Assembly: GCA_036387915.1 (NCBI GenBank)
Contig: DASVSV010000473.1
Span: 1 to 34,902 of the forward strand
Reading direction: 5' to 3'
From: QHVT01 sp036387915
GTDB taxonomy: Bacteria > Acidobacteriota > Thermoanaerobaculia > Gp7-AA8
DNA length: 34,902 nt
Made by a program: the position numbers and the translations under genes
Shown: positions 7,936-16,061 of the stretch, piece by piece
Position numbering within the stretch: the stretch's first letter is position 1
Layout: the number at the start of each line of letters is the position of its first letter
The notes under the pieces: generated by a model
What the model was told of the DNA's origin: nothing
Database searches by the model: none
The model's input: the letters and a program-made list of their open reading frames with translations, nothing else

Positions 7936-8058
7936 CTAATCCCGTGGAATGTGGAACGGCACTTCGTCCTCGGACGACGCGGCGCTGAATTCCACGCGCT
8001 CGTTGTCCTCGCGAACTTCGCGGTCGTCTTCACTGCGATACGTGCGAATGTCTTCCAT
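7936..8058 (-). CDS. Small acidic protein (40 aa) in the glyoxylate operon
   Basis: Minus-strand ORF of 40 codons: MEDIRTYRSEDDREVRED, then NERVEFSAASSEDEVPFHIP and RD. It has an excellent Shine-Dalgarno, TAGGAGG, 5 bases before the ATG at 8058. The TAG of that site is the stop codon of aceA, so the two genes are probably translationally coupled. More than a third of residues are Asp, Glu or Arg, with no Cys, no signal and no membrane segment. It is thus a likely cytoplasmic, partly disordered protein. I recognise no family. The position between isocitrate lyase and FKBP suggests co-expression with the glyoxylate shunt. A modulator role is only a guess. Confidence 0.62.
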   Translation of the reverse strand: MEDIRTYRSEDDREVREDNERVEFSAASSEDEVPFHIPRD

Positions 8059-8067
8059 CGTGTCCTC

Positions 8068-9348
8068 CTAGAACTGTGCTGCTTCCGTGGAACCGGCGAG
8101 GGCCGTCGTGGACGACTCGCCGGAGCTGATGACTTTGGCCACTTCGTCGAAGTAGCCGGTGCCCACTTCGCGCTGGTGGCGCGTCGCGGTGTAGCCGTGC
8201 TGCTCGGCGGCGAACTCGGACTGCTGCAGGCGCGAGTACGCGGTCATGCCTTCCGCGGCGTATTCGCGCGCCAGCTCGAACATCGAGAAGTTGAGCGCGT
8301 GGAATCCGGCCAGCGTGACGAACTGGAACTTGTAGCCCATCTTTCCGAGCTCGCTCTGGAAGCTGGCGATCTGCCCGGCCGTGAGCTTCTTGGCCCAGTT
8401 GAACGACGGCGAGCAGTTGTACGCGAGCAGCTTCCCGGGAAACTTCGCGTGCACGCCCTCGGCGAACTCGCGCGCCTCTTCGACGTCCGGCGTCGAGGTC
8501 TCGCACCAGAGCACGTCCGCGTACGGCGCGTACGCGACGGCGCGGGCGATGGCCATCTGCAGACCGTTGTTGATGCGGAAGAAGCCCTCGGGCGTCCGCT
8601 CGCCGCTGATGAACGGCTGATCGCGCTCGTCGACGTCGCTGGTGAGCAGCGTCGCTGAGTGCGCGTCGGTGCGGGCCACGACGAGCGTCTGCACGCCCAT
8701 CACGTCCGCGGCCAGGCGCGCCGAGGCCAGCGTGCGGATGAACTGCTGCACGGGCACCAGGACTTTGCCGCCGAGGTGGCCGCACTTTTTCTCGGATGCG
8801 AGCTGGTCCTCGAAGTGGACCGCGGCCGCACCGGCCTCGATCATCATCTTCATCAGCTCGAACGCGTTCAGCGCGCCGCCGAAGCCGGCTTCCGCGTCGG
8901 CGATGATCGGCGCGAACCAGTGCGTGCCGCTGCGCCCTTCGACATGGTCGATCTGGTCGGCGCGTTGCAAGGCCTGGTTGATGCGCTTCACCACCTGCGG
9001 GACCGAGTTCGCGGGATAGAGACTCTGGTCGGGATACATGTGGCCGGCCAGGTTCGCGTCGGCGGCGACCTGCCATCCGGAGAGGTAGATCGCCTTCAGT
9101 CCGGCGCGCACCTGCTGGATGGCCTGATTGCCCGTCAGTGCGCCGAGGGCGTTCACGTAGGGTTCGGTGTTGAGCAGGTCCCAGAGGCGCTCGGCGCCCA
9201 TCTCGGCCAGCGTGTACTTGATGTCGACCGAGCCGCGCAGACGGAGCACGTCCTCCGCGGTGTAGTCGCGGCTGACGCCGTTCCAACGCGGGTTCTCCTC
9301 CCACTCCTTCTCGATCTGCTTCGGGTCACGCGCTTCTTTCAATTTCAT
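8068..9348 (-). CDS. aceA: Isocitrate lyase
   Basis: 426 residues, the usual length for bacterial isocitrate lyase. It cleaves isocitrate to glyoxylate and succinate, the first glyoxylate-shunt step, in the cytoplasm. The signature KKCGH is at residues 187-191, with catalytic Cys189. Other family blocks are SGWQVAADAN (90-99), YPDQSLYP (105-112), PIIADAEAGFGG (148-159, metal-binding Asp and Glu), VARTDA, LAYNCSPSFNW and the C-terminal EVGTGYFD. The ATG overlaps the malate synthase stop by 4 bases (ATGA), showing an aceB-aceA operon. The gene is complete and the residues look intact. Confidence 0.97.
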   Translation of the reverse strand: MKLKEARDPKQIEKEWEENPRWNGVSRDYTAEDVLRLRGSVDIKYTLAEMGAERLWDLLNTEPYVNALGALTGNQAIQQVRAGLKAIYLSGWQVAADANLAGHMYPDQSLYPANSVPQVVKRINQALQRADQIDHVEGRSGTHWFAPIIADAEAGFGGALNAFELMKMMIEAGAAAVHFEDQLASEKKCGHLGGKVLVPVQQFIRTLASARLAADVMGVQTLVVARTDAHSATLLTSDVDERDQPFISGERTPEGFFRINNGLQMAIARAVAYAPYADVLWCETSTPDVEEAREFAEGVHAKFPGKLLAYNCSPSFNWAKKLTAGQIASFQSELGKMGYKFQFVTLAGFHALNFSMFELAREYAAEGMTAYSRLQQSEFAAEQHGYTATRHQREVGTGYFDEVAKVISSGESSTTALAGSTEAAQF

Positions 9349-10922
9349 GATTGCTCCTGTCTCAACAGCTCCGCGTAAGCGGGAATCGTCAAAAAGTCAG
9401 CGAGCTCGCTCGCGAGAATGAGCTCGTCGAAAATCGTGGCCGCGGTTTGAATGTGCCCGCCGCTCATGCCGGCCACTTCCTCGTCGCGGATGCGGCGGTA
9501 GAGCGCGGCGTCGATGGCCGTGCCGTCGTCGAGCCGCGCGCCGTGATGGATCCACTGCCAGAGCTGCGTGCGCGAGATCTCCGCGGTGGCCGCGTCTTCC
9601 ATCAGGTTGTAGAGCGGCACGGCGCCGGAGCCGCCGAGCCACGCGGCGACGTAGAGGATGCCGACGTTGACGTTCTGCCGGAGACCCTTCTCCGTGATCA
9701 CGCCTTCCGGCAACTCCAGCAACTCGGCCGCGCGCCGCGTCTTGCCGGGTGCACTCGCGATCTGGTTCGGTCCGGGCATGTGCTCGTCGAACACTTCCTT
9801 CGCCAGCGCGACCATGCCCGGATGCGCGACCCAGGTGCCGTCGTGGCCGGCCTTCACCTCGCGCAGCTTGTCAGCGCGCACCTTGGCAAAGGCCGCCTCG
9901 TTCGCGGCGTCGTCGCCCTTGATCGGAATCTGCGCGGCCATGCCGCCCATGGCGTGGATGCCGCGCTTGTGGCAGGTCTGGATCAGCAGGTCGACGTACG
10001 CGGCGAGGAAGGCCTTGTCCATCGTGATCGACCCGCGGTCCGGCGTGATGAAGTCGCGCCGGGCCCTGAATTTCTTGATGAAGGAGAAGATGTAATCCCA
10101 GCGGCCGCAGTTCAGGCCGGCCGAGTGATCGCGCAGCTCCCAGAGGATCTCGTGCATCTCGAACGACGCCAGGATCGTCTCGATGAGCACCGTGGCGCGG
10201 ATCGTCCCGACCGGGATGCCGAGGAACTGCTGCGCCAGGACGAAGACGTCGTTCCAGAGCCGCGCCTCGAGATGCGACTCCATCTTCGGGAGATAAAAGT
10301 ACGGACCGCTGCCGCGGTCGACCAGTTCCTGCGCGTTGTGGAAGAAGTAGAGCGCGAAGTCGAAGAGGCTCGCGCTGACGGGCGTGCCGTCGACGGTCAC
10401 GTGCTCTTCCACCAGATGCCAGCCGCGCGGGCGCACGAGCAGCGTCGCGGTCCGGTCGTTGAGCTGGTACTGCTTCGCGCCACTCTCGAACGAGATCGTG
10501 CGGCGCACGGCGTCGATGAGGTTGAGCTGCCCCTGGACGCAGTTCTCCCAGGTCGGCGAGTTCGCGTCCTCGAAGTCGGCCATGAAGACGTTCGCGCCGG
10601 AGTTGAGGGCGTTGATGATCATCTTCCGGTCCACCGGACCGGTGATCTCGACGCGGCGGTCGCGGAGGTCGTGCGGGATCGGAGCGACGGTCCAGTCGCT
10701 CTCGCGGATCTCGCGCGTGTCGGCGAGAAAATCCGGGAGCTCGCCCGCGTCGAGCCGCTGCTTGCGCGTCTCGCGCGCGGCCAGGAGCTCCAGCCGGCGT
10801 CCGTTGAACTCCTTGTGGAGCATGGCCACGAAGCCGAGGGCCTCGTCGGAGAGGACCGCGTCCCACTCCGGACGAACCTCGCCACGGACCTCGATATCGG
10901 TAATCAACAGCACATCAGTCAT
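9345..10922 (-). CDS. aceB: Malate synthase A
   Basis: 525 residues, close to the typical isoform A length. It condenses glyoxylate with acetyl-CoA to malate, the second glyoxylate-shunt step. Visible landmarks are GPVDRKMIINALNSGANVFM (95-114), ADFEDANSPTWEN (115-127), RPRGWHL (164-170, catalytic Arg region), LIETILASFEMHEIL with the metal-site Glu, LNCGRWDYIFSF, GGMAAQIPIK and DGTWVAHPGMV near the C-terminal third. It is first in the aceB-aceA-small ORF-FKBP array and divergent from the ScfR/RamB-type regulator. TGTAAAG repeats upstream suggest regulation by that protein. Confidence 0.97.
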   Translation of the reverse strand: MTDVLLITDIEVRGEVRPEWDAVLSDEALGFVAMLHKEFNGRRLELLAARETRKQRLDAGELPDFLADTREIRESDWTVAPIPHDLRDRRVEITGPVDRKMIINALNSGANVFMADFEDANSPTWENCVQGQLNLIDAVRRTISFESGAKQYQLNDRTATLLVRPRGWHLVEEHVTVDGTPVSASLFDFALYFFHNAQELVDRGSGPYFYLPKMESHLEARLWNDVFVLAQQFLGIPVGTIRATVLIETILASFEMHEILWELRDHSAGLNCGRWDYIFSFIKKFRARRDFITPDRGSITMDKAFLAAYVDLLIQTCHKRGIHAMGGMAAQIPIKGDDAANEAAFAKVRADKLREVKAGHDGTWVAHPGMVALAKEVFDEHMPGPNQIASAPGKTRRAAELLELPEGVITEKGLRQNVNVGILYVAAWLGGSGAVPLYNLMEDAATAEISRTQLWQWIHHGARLDDGTAIDAALYRRIRDEEVAGMSGGHIQTAATIFDELILASELADFLTIPAYAELLRQEQS

Positions 10923-10997
10923 CGTGTCAAAGGATGAGCACGGGGCCTGCCAGAGTCAACAAACCCAGGCTCATCCGTATGTTAGGCGGTCAACATC

Positions 10998-11036
10998 TGT
11001 AAAGACGGACCTGTAAAGCAGTAAAGGCTTGTAAAG
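10998..11036. promoter_or_regulatory. Four TGTAAAG-type direct repeats between aceB and its likely regulator
   Basis: TGTAAAG occurs at 10998-11004, 11012-11018 and 11030-11036, with a variant AGTAAAG at 11020-11026. All are on the plus strand. The unit starts are 14, 8 and 10 bases apart. They lie 76-114 bases upstream of aceB and 83-121 bases upstream of the divergent regulator. RamB-type proteins bind short A/T-rich boxes at aceA/aceB promoters, so this is the obvious candidate operator. Binding is inferred. Confidence 0.5.
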
Positions 11037-11089
11037 CGGCGGGGCGCGGGCGGAGAATGCGCACCAGTGATATTTCGAAGGTTGTGCCA

Positions 11090-11102
11090 CCTTTCCGAAA
11101 GG
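11090..11102. promoter_or_regulatory. Palindrome just upstream of the regulator gene
   Basis: CCTTTC-C-GAAAGG is a perfect 6+1+6 palindrome ending 16 bases before ATG 11119. It could be an autoregulatory operator, or its GAAAGG may be the ribosome site for a four-codon ORF at 11108 that ends in an ATGA overlap with the regulator start. Confidence 0.35.
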
Positions 11103-11118
11103 CACCGATGACTCGACC

Positions 11119-12609
11119 ATGACTCTACAGGCGAAACTCGGACCCAAGGTGCGCGCCATGCGGCGCAAGGAGCAGCTCACGCAGACGCAGCTCGCGCAGC
11201 AGCTGGAGATCTCCCCCAGCTATCTCAATCTCATCGAGCACAATCAGCGTCCGCTGCCGGCGCATCTGCTGGTGCGGCTCGCGCAGATTTTCCACGTCGA
11301 GCTGCAGGCGTTCGCGGACGACTCGCACGCGCGGCTGGCCGACTCGCTGCAGGAGGTCTTCGCCGATCCGCTGCTCGAGGAGCACGCGGTGACGACGAAC
11401 GACCTGCGCGAGCTGGCCGAGTCGCCCGGCGCGGCGCGCGCGATCATCTCCCTTTTCCACGCGTACAAGTCGAACGTGCAGGCCATGCGCGACCTGGCGT
11501 CGCAGGTGTACGACGGCCGCGCGTATCACGGCGTCGACCCGTCGCACCTGCCGAACGAGGAGTGCTCGGACGTCATCCAGGAGAACGTCAATTACTTTCC
11601 CGAGCTCGAGGCGGCGGCCGAGGAGCTGACGCGCCACGCGTCGTTCGACCGCGGGGACATGTATCGCGCGCTGGTCGCGCATCTCGCGGAGCGGCACCGC
11701 GTGCAGGTGGTGCTGACGCCGGTCAGCCGCGATCGCGGCCTGGTGCGTCACTACGAGCCGGAGTCGCGCAGGTTGTCACTGTCGGAAGTGCTGCCGCCGT
11801 GGAGCCGGCAGTTCCAGCTCGCGCACCAGCTCGCGCTGCTCGAGGCGGCGCCGGCCATCGACGCGATCGTGGAGCGCTCGCAGAAGAACCTGAACACGCC
11901 GGAGTCGGTGAAGCTCTGCCGCATCGCGCTGGCGAACTATTTCGCCGGCGCGCTGCTGATGCCGTACGACGATTTCCATCGCATGGCCGAGGAGATGCGG
12001 TACGACATCGAGCTGCTGCAGCATCACTACACGGCCAGCTGGGAGCAGGTCTGCCATCGCCTGACCACCCTGCGCAAGCCGGGCTCGATCGGCGTGGCCT
12101 TTCACTTCGTGCGCGTCGACATCGCCGGCAACATCTCGAAGCGCTTTTCCGGGACGGGCATCCGCTTCGCGCGCTTCTCCGGCTCGTGCCCGCGCTGGGA
12201 CGTACACGCGGCTTTCCTCACCCCCGGCCGCATCCGCACGCAGCTCTCGAAGATGCCCGACGGCACCGCGTACTTTTGCATCGCCCGCACCATCCGCAAG
12301 AGTTACGGATACGCGTCGGGCGACGCGCTGATGGCGGTCGGCATCGGCTGCCCGGTCCGCGACGCCCGCAAGCTCGTCTACGCCGACGGCTACGACCTCG
12401 GCAACATCGAAGCGGCCGTCCCGATCGGCACGACCTGCCGCCTCTGCGAGCGCGTCGACTGCGAACAACGCGCCTTCCCCCCACTCCAGCACGGCCTCAA
12501 AGTCGACGAAAACGTCCGCGGCCGCTCGTTCTTCGCCCCGGTGGACGTGAAGGTGCCGATCGCGGTGCCGGCGCCGGCGGTCAAGCCGCGGCAGACGCGG
12601 AAGCGGTAG
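11119..12609 (+). CDS. ScfR/RamB-type transcriptional regulator of acetate/short-chain acyl metabolism
   Basis: 496 residues, typical for the family. Residues about 5-62 are an XRE-type helix-turn-helix (LGPKVRAMRRKEQLTQTQLAQ...ISPSYLNLIEHNQRP). Residues about 160-290 fit the IrrE-N-like DUF955 domain found in this family, but the peptidase-like motif is not intact. The C-terminus (about 300-480) fits the short-chain fatty acyl regulator domain (DUF2083), with Cys residues at CPRWDVH, GCPVRDARK and CRLCERVDCEQRAFPP. RamB and PrpC-linked ScfRs control glyoxylate or methylcitrate genes in response to acyl-CoA status. The divergent aceBA operon makes that role likely here. The start is fixed by the lack of other in-frame choices near the palindrome. 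Confidence 0.9.
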   Translation: MTLQAKLGPKVRAMRRKEQLTQTQLAQQLEISPSYLNLIEHNQRPLPAHLLVRLAQIFHVELQAFADDSHARLADSLQEVFADPLLEEHAVTTNDLRELAESPGAARAIISLFHAYKSNVQAMRDLASQVYDGRAYHGVDPSHLPNEECSDVIQENVNYFPELEAAAEELTRHASFDRGDMYRALVAHLAERHRVQVVLTPVSRDRGLVRHYEPESRRLSLSEVLPPWSRQFQLAHQLALLEAAPAIDAIVERSQKNLNTPESVKLCRIALANYFAGALLMPYDDFHRMAEEMRYDIELLQHHYTASWEQVCHRLTTLRKPGSIGVAFHFVRVDIAGNISKRFSGTGIRFARFSGSCPRWDVHAAFLTPGRIRTQLSKMPDGTAYFCIARTIRKSYGYASGDALMAVGIGCPVRDARKLVYADGYDLGNIEAAVPIGTTCRLCERVDCEQRAFPPLQHGLKVDENVRGRSFFAPVDVKVPIAVPAPAVKPRQTRKR

Positions 12610-12612
12610 TGG

Positions 12613-12731
12613 TATGGAGTGCGGCGGCATGGCCGCCGCTTTCGTATTCACCACCATCACTGCCGAGACGCACTCGAATGGCAGGTCGCTCCCGAATAGC
12701 AAAGCGGCGGCGAAGGCCGCCGCACTCCATA
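12613..12731. repeat. Inverted pair of REP-like hairpins (BIME-like)
   Basis: The left arm (12613-12648) begins TATGGAGTGCGGCGGC and continues GCCGCCGCTTT. The reverse complement of the right arm (12694-12731) has the same two blocks in the same order, with only the short loop differing. Each arm is itself a GCGGCGGC/GCCGCCGC hairpin. The pair sits between convergent genes (regulator ending 12609, PDZ gene ending 12750) and may double as a bidirectional terminator. Two self-folding units in inverted order are the hallmark of REP/BIME elements. Confidence 0.75.
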
Positions 12732-12749
12732 ACCTCCCGGGATCGGCGC

Positions 12750-13205
12750 TCAGGATGGGGGACGTCCCGGCTGCGGCGCGGGCTCGAAGTTCGCTTTCCA
12801 GATGCGGAGCTTGTCGGGAGGCAGTTCTGCCGCAACGAGCGTCAGCTCTCGCGGGTTCTCTCCCGCAATGGTGAGACGAATGCTCTGGCCGGGACGAATG
12901 GTCTTCAGCCACTCCAGCATTGCCAAATCGTCTGGAAAGGTGAGCGGCTGGCCGTCGATCGCCGTGATCACAGTCTGCGGCGTGAGCCCCGCGCGATAAG
13001 CCGGCCCGTCGTCGGGCACGTGCCTCACCATCAGCCACCCGCCGCGTGACTGCGCGGCATCCGGCTTGTGGTAGCTGAAGCCGAAGCCGAGGTAGCCGGG
13101 CGGCTGCGGCATGGCGTCGGCGACGACGGGAGCCGGCGGTGCGGACGGGGGTGCAGCCGCGCATGCGGCAAGGAACAGCACGAAGACGATCGGCAACGAT
13201 TTCAT
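12750..13205 (-). CDS. PDZ-domain lipoprotein
   Basis: 151 residues from ATG 13205. The leader MKSLPIVFVLFLAAC ends in a lipobox (LAAC, lipid on Cys15), followed by an Ala/Pro-rich linker. Residues about 42-135 form one PDZ domain: LGFGFSYHK, then VRHVPDDGPAYRAGLTPQTV, ITAIDGQPL, LEWLKTIRPGQSIRLTIAG. PDZ domains bind peptide tails or strands. No protease domain is attached, so this is probably an adaptor or scaffold in the envelope. The start overlaps the stop of the 736-residue gene by 4 bases (ATGA), so the two are coupled. It is the last gene of the 15715-12750 operon. Confidence 0.84.
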   Translation of the reverse strand: MKSLPIVFVLFLAACAAAPPSAPPAPVVADAMPQPPGYLGFGFSYHKPDAAQSRGGWLMVRHVPDDGPAYRAGLTPQTVITAIDGQPLTFPDDLAMLEWLKTIRPGQSIRLTIAGENPRELTLVAAELPPDKLRIWKANFEPAPQPGRPPS

Positions 13206-15412
13206 GGTGCGAGCGCTCCTGCATGGACCCGTTCCACCGCGCCGGGCGCGAGCTGCACGCGAGCACAACGGCTCGAGTGTCGATCGGAGCAGATCGAGTA
13301 ATCGCCCGCTTCGAGCTCCAGCACCATGCCCCACGGCCGGCGGTCGCGCGGCGGACTGGTCCAGTTGAGCGGGTATCGCAGCATACTGACGCTCACGGCG
13401 CGTCCATAGCGCTGGATCATCGGGAATGGCGGATCATTCTCCATCTCGAGCTCCAGGACACCCGCGGGTCCGCCGACGACCACTTCGACGTTCCGCTCCA
13501 TGTCTCTCTGAATGGGGATCGACAATACTTTCACCGGCATCGCCGGGGGCAGAATGACCAGGTCGAGCACGCCCGCGTCATCGGGAAGCGATATCTGGAA
13601 CTGTCCGCTCGGCCCGCTCACCTCCTCGTAGTAAGCATCGCGGTGAGGAATCATCCAGCGCACGAAGGCACCGGCGACAGGCCGGCCGGTCGGCGTGACG
13701 AGCCAGCCCTTGACGGTGACCTGCGGCCGGACCACGATCGTGATTTCCTTATCGAGATCTTCGGTGACGCTTACGGGCACAAGACTGCTCTCAACGCCGT
13801 CACGCACCGATCTTGCGGACAGGCGGACTTCTCCTTCGTCCAGAGCGACGAACTCGAATCGTCCATCGTCTCCCGACGACCCGCTGGCGATGATCAGTTT
13901 CCGACTATCGTGAACCCGGACTGTCGCACGGACCGGTTTGCCGCTCTCGTTGACGACGACGCCCGTGATTCGCGTGTCCGGAAGGGTCAGGTCAACTTCA
14001 GTCGGGCCGTCATCGCGCCGGCGGATGTCGACGTTCTTCGTCAAACGCAAGTTCCGCCGCGCCTCGATCTGGATTTCCCACTTCCCCTCGGTCGGCAATG
14101 CACCGGTGAAGCGTCCTTCCGCATCTGCCTGCAGCACGACCATGCTCGTACGACCGTTGCGGAGCTCCATTCGCGCTGCAATCGGCTCATCACCGATTCG
14201 CACCGTCCCGGTGACCGCGAGTGCATCGATCGCCACCTGAACCGGTGCCATCCGCGGCGACACGTCGACGGTGGAACGCTCGAAGGCGTTTCCGCGGTGG
14301 TCCTTCACGGTCACCATGTGCACGCCACCGTTTACACCTTCAACCGACCAGCTGCCGGTCATCGACGCCGCACCTTCCGCGACCGGGATCGACGTCGTGG
14401 CGAGCGGTGTCAGTTCGCGCAGCGACACCATCCAGGGCTGACCGTACGGATCGAGAGGCGGCTGCAGCAGGACTTCGACGCGCGACAGCGGCTCGATCAC
14501 GAGCGCCCGTTCCAGTTCCGTCTCTCGTCCCGCCTCGACGCGGATCTCCGCGACGCGCACGGCGGACCATTTCTCTTGTCGCGCCGTTACCGTGTACTGG
14601 CCCGGCTCGAGCTGCGCGAACTGGAAGAACCCGCGCGCATTGGGCCGGCTCTTCACCGCTCGTGCGGACAGCCGCTTCTGCTCCGCCGCCTCGGCCGCGG
14701 CCGACTCGCTGGTCGGCGGTGCCAGCGTCGGAGCGATCTCGACGACGACGTCATTGAGCGGCGGACCTTCGCCGTCAAATTGCACGAAGCCGGCAAGCGA
14801 GCCGCCGCGCTCCAGCCGAAGCTCGCCGAGGTCGGCAGTGGCGCCCGCGCCGACCTCCACATTCCACACGTACCGCGGTGCCAGACCGTCCATCGACACT
14901 CGCAGGTCGAGCGTCGTCGCAGGGACGTCACAGCGAAACCGCCGAGACGCGATCGGGCATCGAACGATCGTCGGTGGAAGAAGCGCACCGCCGCTGCGCA
15001 GTGGTGTGGATTCGAGCCTGATCGTGACCTCTTCGGGTGCGGCGATGTCCGGCGGAAGTGTGAGCCGTCCCACCAGAGCTCCCGCCTGCCACATGCGCAG
15101 TCTCACCGGCTCCGCGGCAGCGTCACGTGCGACACGCACGGTCGGCGCCCAGCAACGTGGCGACTCGGCAGCGACGGACCACTCGTAGGCCGCGGGAGCG
15201 TCCACTTCGAGGATTGTGTGCGCGGCAGTTGCACGCCACGACCTCGCGACGGCGTCACCGCATCCAGCGTCGGAACACAACGGGTGGATCCGGATCACGC
15301 CCGCAAGGCAGCGCTCATCAGGCGCGTCGATCTCGATGCTTAGCGGCACCGTCGCGGCCGTCGATGCAGCCGCGGCAACCGCGATCAGGACAAAAACTGA
15401 AACCCGGTCCAC
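13202..15412 (-). CDS. Large secreted protein with repeated carboxypeptidase-regulatory-like domains
   Basis: 736 residues with a signal peptide (MDRVSVFVLIAVAAAASTAA). The mature part is a string of beta-sandwich domains of the carboxypeptidase-regulatory/CnaB-like type. Repeated G-x-V...G.PV..A.V and DG.F.F..L..G.Y/V.L patterns are seen at about 205-300, 395-450, 460-535 and 545-625. Examples are GGSLAGFVQFDGEGPPLNDV, ITGVVVNESGKPVRATVRV and VKGWLVTPTGRPVAGAFVRW. The N-terminus has a Cys-rich segment (LCSDAGCGDAV). No catalytic site is recognised. It is probably cell-surface or extracellular. It follows the Cys-rich small protein after 3 bases and overlaps the PDZ lipoprotein, so all three should be made together. 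Confidence 0.82.
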   Translation of the reverse strand: MDRVSVFVLIAVAAAASTAATVPLSIEIDAPDERCLAGVIRIHPLCSDAGCGDAVARSWRATAAHTILEVDAPAAYEWSVAAESPRCWAPTVRVARDAAAEPVRLRMWQAGALVGRLTLPPDIAAPEEVTIRLESTPLRSGGALLPPTIVRCPIASRRFRCDVPATTLDLRVSMDGLAPRYVWNVEVGAGATADLGELRLERGGSLAGFVQFDGEGPPLNDVVVEIAPTLAPPTSESAAAEAAEQKRLSARAVKSRPNARGFFQFAQLEPGQYTVTARQEKWSAVRVAEIRVEAGRETELERALVIEPLSRVEVLLQPPLDPYGQPWMVSLRELTPLATTSIPVAEGAASMTGSWSVEGVNGGVHMVTVKDHRGNAFERSTVDVSPRMAPVQVAIDALAVTGTVRIGDEPIAARMELRNGRTSMVVLQADAEGRFTGALPTEGKWEIQIEARRNLRLTKNVDIRRRDDGPTEVDLTLPDTRITGVVVNESGKPVRATVRVHDSRKLIIASGSSGDDGRFEFVALDEGEVRLSARSVRDGVESSLVPVSVTEDLDKEITIVVRPQVTVKGWLVTPTGRPVAGAFVRWMIPHRDAYYEEVSGPSGQFQISLPDDAGVLDLVILPPAMPVKVLSIPIQRDMERNVEVVVGGPAGVLELEMENDPPFPMIQRYGRAVSVSMLRYPLNWTSPPRDRRPWGMVLELEAGDYSICSDRHSSRCARVQLAPGAVERVHAGALAP

Positions 15413-15415
15413 GGC

Positions 15416-15715
15416 TCAAGCCAGATAGCAACGCGACTCGCCGCAATAGGGATCGCACTCTTCCTCGCCGTTCGGCCAGCGCCAGCAGATCGTGCCACCC
15501 TGACAATCCGCCCAGTGACCGCCATCGTTATCCGTGGAACAGCTGGCGAAATCCGAGCCGATGGACACAGAGCATTCGTCGCACCCCAGGACCCCTCCGC
15601 CGCCCCCGCCATCCCCCGGATCGGGGTTCTCGACCGGAGGACCAGTCTGCGCGACGACGTCGACAGCGGGGAGCATCGCGAACATCACGACGACAGCCAA
15701 AAGCACATGCCTCAT
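15416..15715 (-). CDS. Small secreted cysteine-rich protein
   Basis: 99 residues from ATG 15715, with GGAGG upstream. A signal peptide (MRHVLLAVVVMFAMLPAVDVVAQ) is followed by a Gly-rich linker with GGGGGG near residue 40. The mature C-terminal half has eight Cys: GCDEC, SCST, DCQ, ICW, ECDPYC and RC. That is enough for four disulfides. Trp and acidic residues are also common. This is the first gene of a tight operon with the 736-residue secreted protein and the PDZ lipoprotein. I recognise no family. A disulfide-stabilised extracellular peptide or adhesive module would fit, but there is no direct evidence. The C-terminus is short (CYLA) and there are no transmembrane segments after the leader. 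Confidence 0.75.
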   Translation of the reverse strand: MRHVLLAVVVMFAMLPAVDVVAQTGPPVENPDPGDGGGGGGVLGCDECSVSIGSDFASCSTDNDGGHWADCQGGTICWRWPNGEEECDPYCGESRCYLA

Positions 15716-15778
15716 GACGACCTCCATGAGGATAGATTTACGTCCACACGGAAGTCGCGTCAAGAGACGTGTACGTGC

Positions 15779-16012
15779 CTACGAGCCGAACCGGTACATC
15801 AACGCCCTGCGGATCTCGTCGAGCTCCTGGCTTTCGCCGGCGCCGAGGGGTTTGGACACCTCGATCGGTTTGACGTCGGGATCGGTGAAGGAGATCACGC
15901 AATAGTCGGCTCCGGGCGGCTCGGTGACGTCCGCGATCTCGGCTCCGTCGCGGCCAAGCTCCCCGATCGCCTCACGGGCCATCCGGCGAATACGGTCCTC
16001 GAAGTCGGTCAT
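15779..16012 (-). CDS. Small hypothetical cytoplasmic protein
   Basis: 77 residues from ATG 16012 (MTDFEDRIRRMAREAIGEL). A TTG 18 bases upstream is possible but less convincing. There is no signal, membrane segment or Cys pair. The pattern is helix (1-20), a strand-rich middle (DYCVISFTDPD) and a C-terminal helix (ELDEIRRALMYRF), which suggests a small alpha/beta fold. I do not recognise the family. It is divergent from the STAND/BTAD regulator with only about 50 bases between start codons, so the two may share control through the inverted repeat at 16033-16050. Confidence 0.6.
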   Translation of the reverse strand: MTDFEDRIRRMAREAIGELGRDGAEIADVTEPPGADYCVISFTDPDVKPIEVSKPLGAGESQELDEIRRALMYRFGS

Positions 16013-16032
16013 GACCGCTGCGACCAACAAGA

Positions 16033-16050
16033 AGCGCGCCAGTGCGCGCT
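16033..16050. promoter_or_regulatory. Inverted repeat in the divergent promoter of the BTAD regulator
   Basis: AGCGCGC-CAGT-GCGCGCT is a perfect 7-bp inverted repeat with a 4-base spacer, midway between divergent starts at 16012 and 16062. It is followed by TAAACT (16050-16055), a plausible -10 box only 6 bases from ATG 16062. That would give a leaderless transcript. An operator role is inferred. Confidence 0.4.
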
Positions 16051-16061
16051 AAACTTTCCGC

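Noticed and set aside
13139..15343. A 734-codon plus-strand frame opposite the large secreted protein
   Set aside because: The minus-strand gene has a signal peptide, domain repeats and operon overlaps. The plus frame has none and is Arg/His/Asp-rich.
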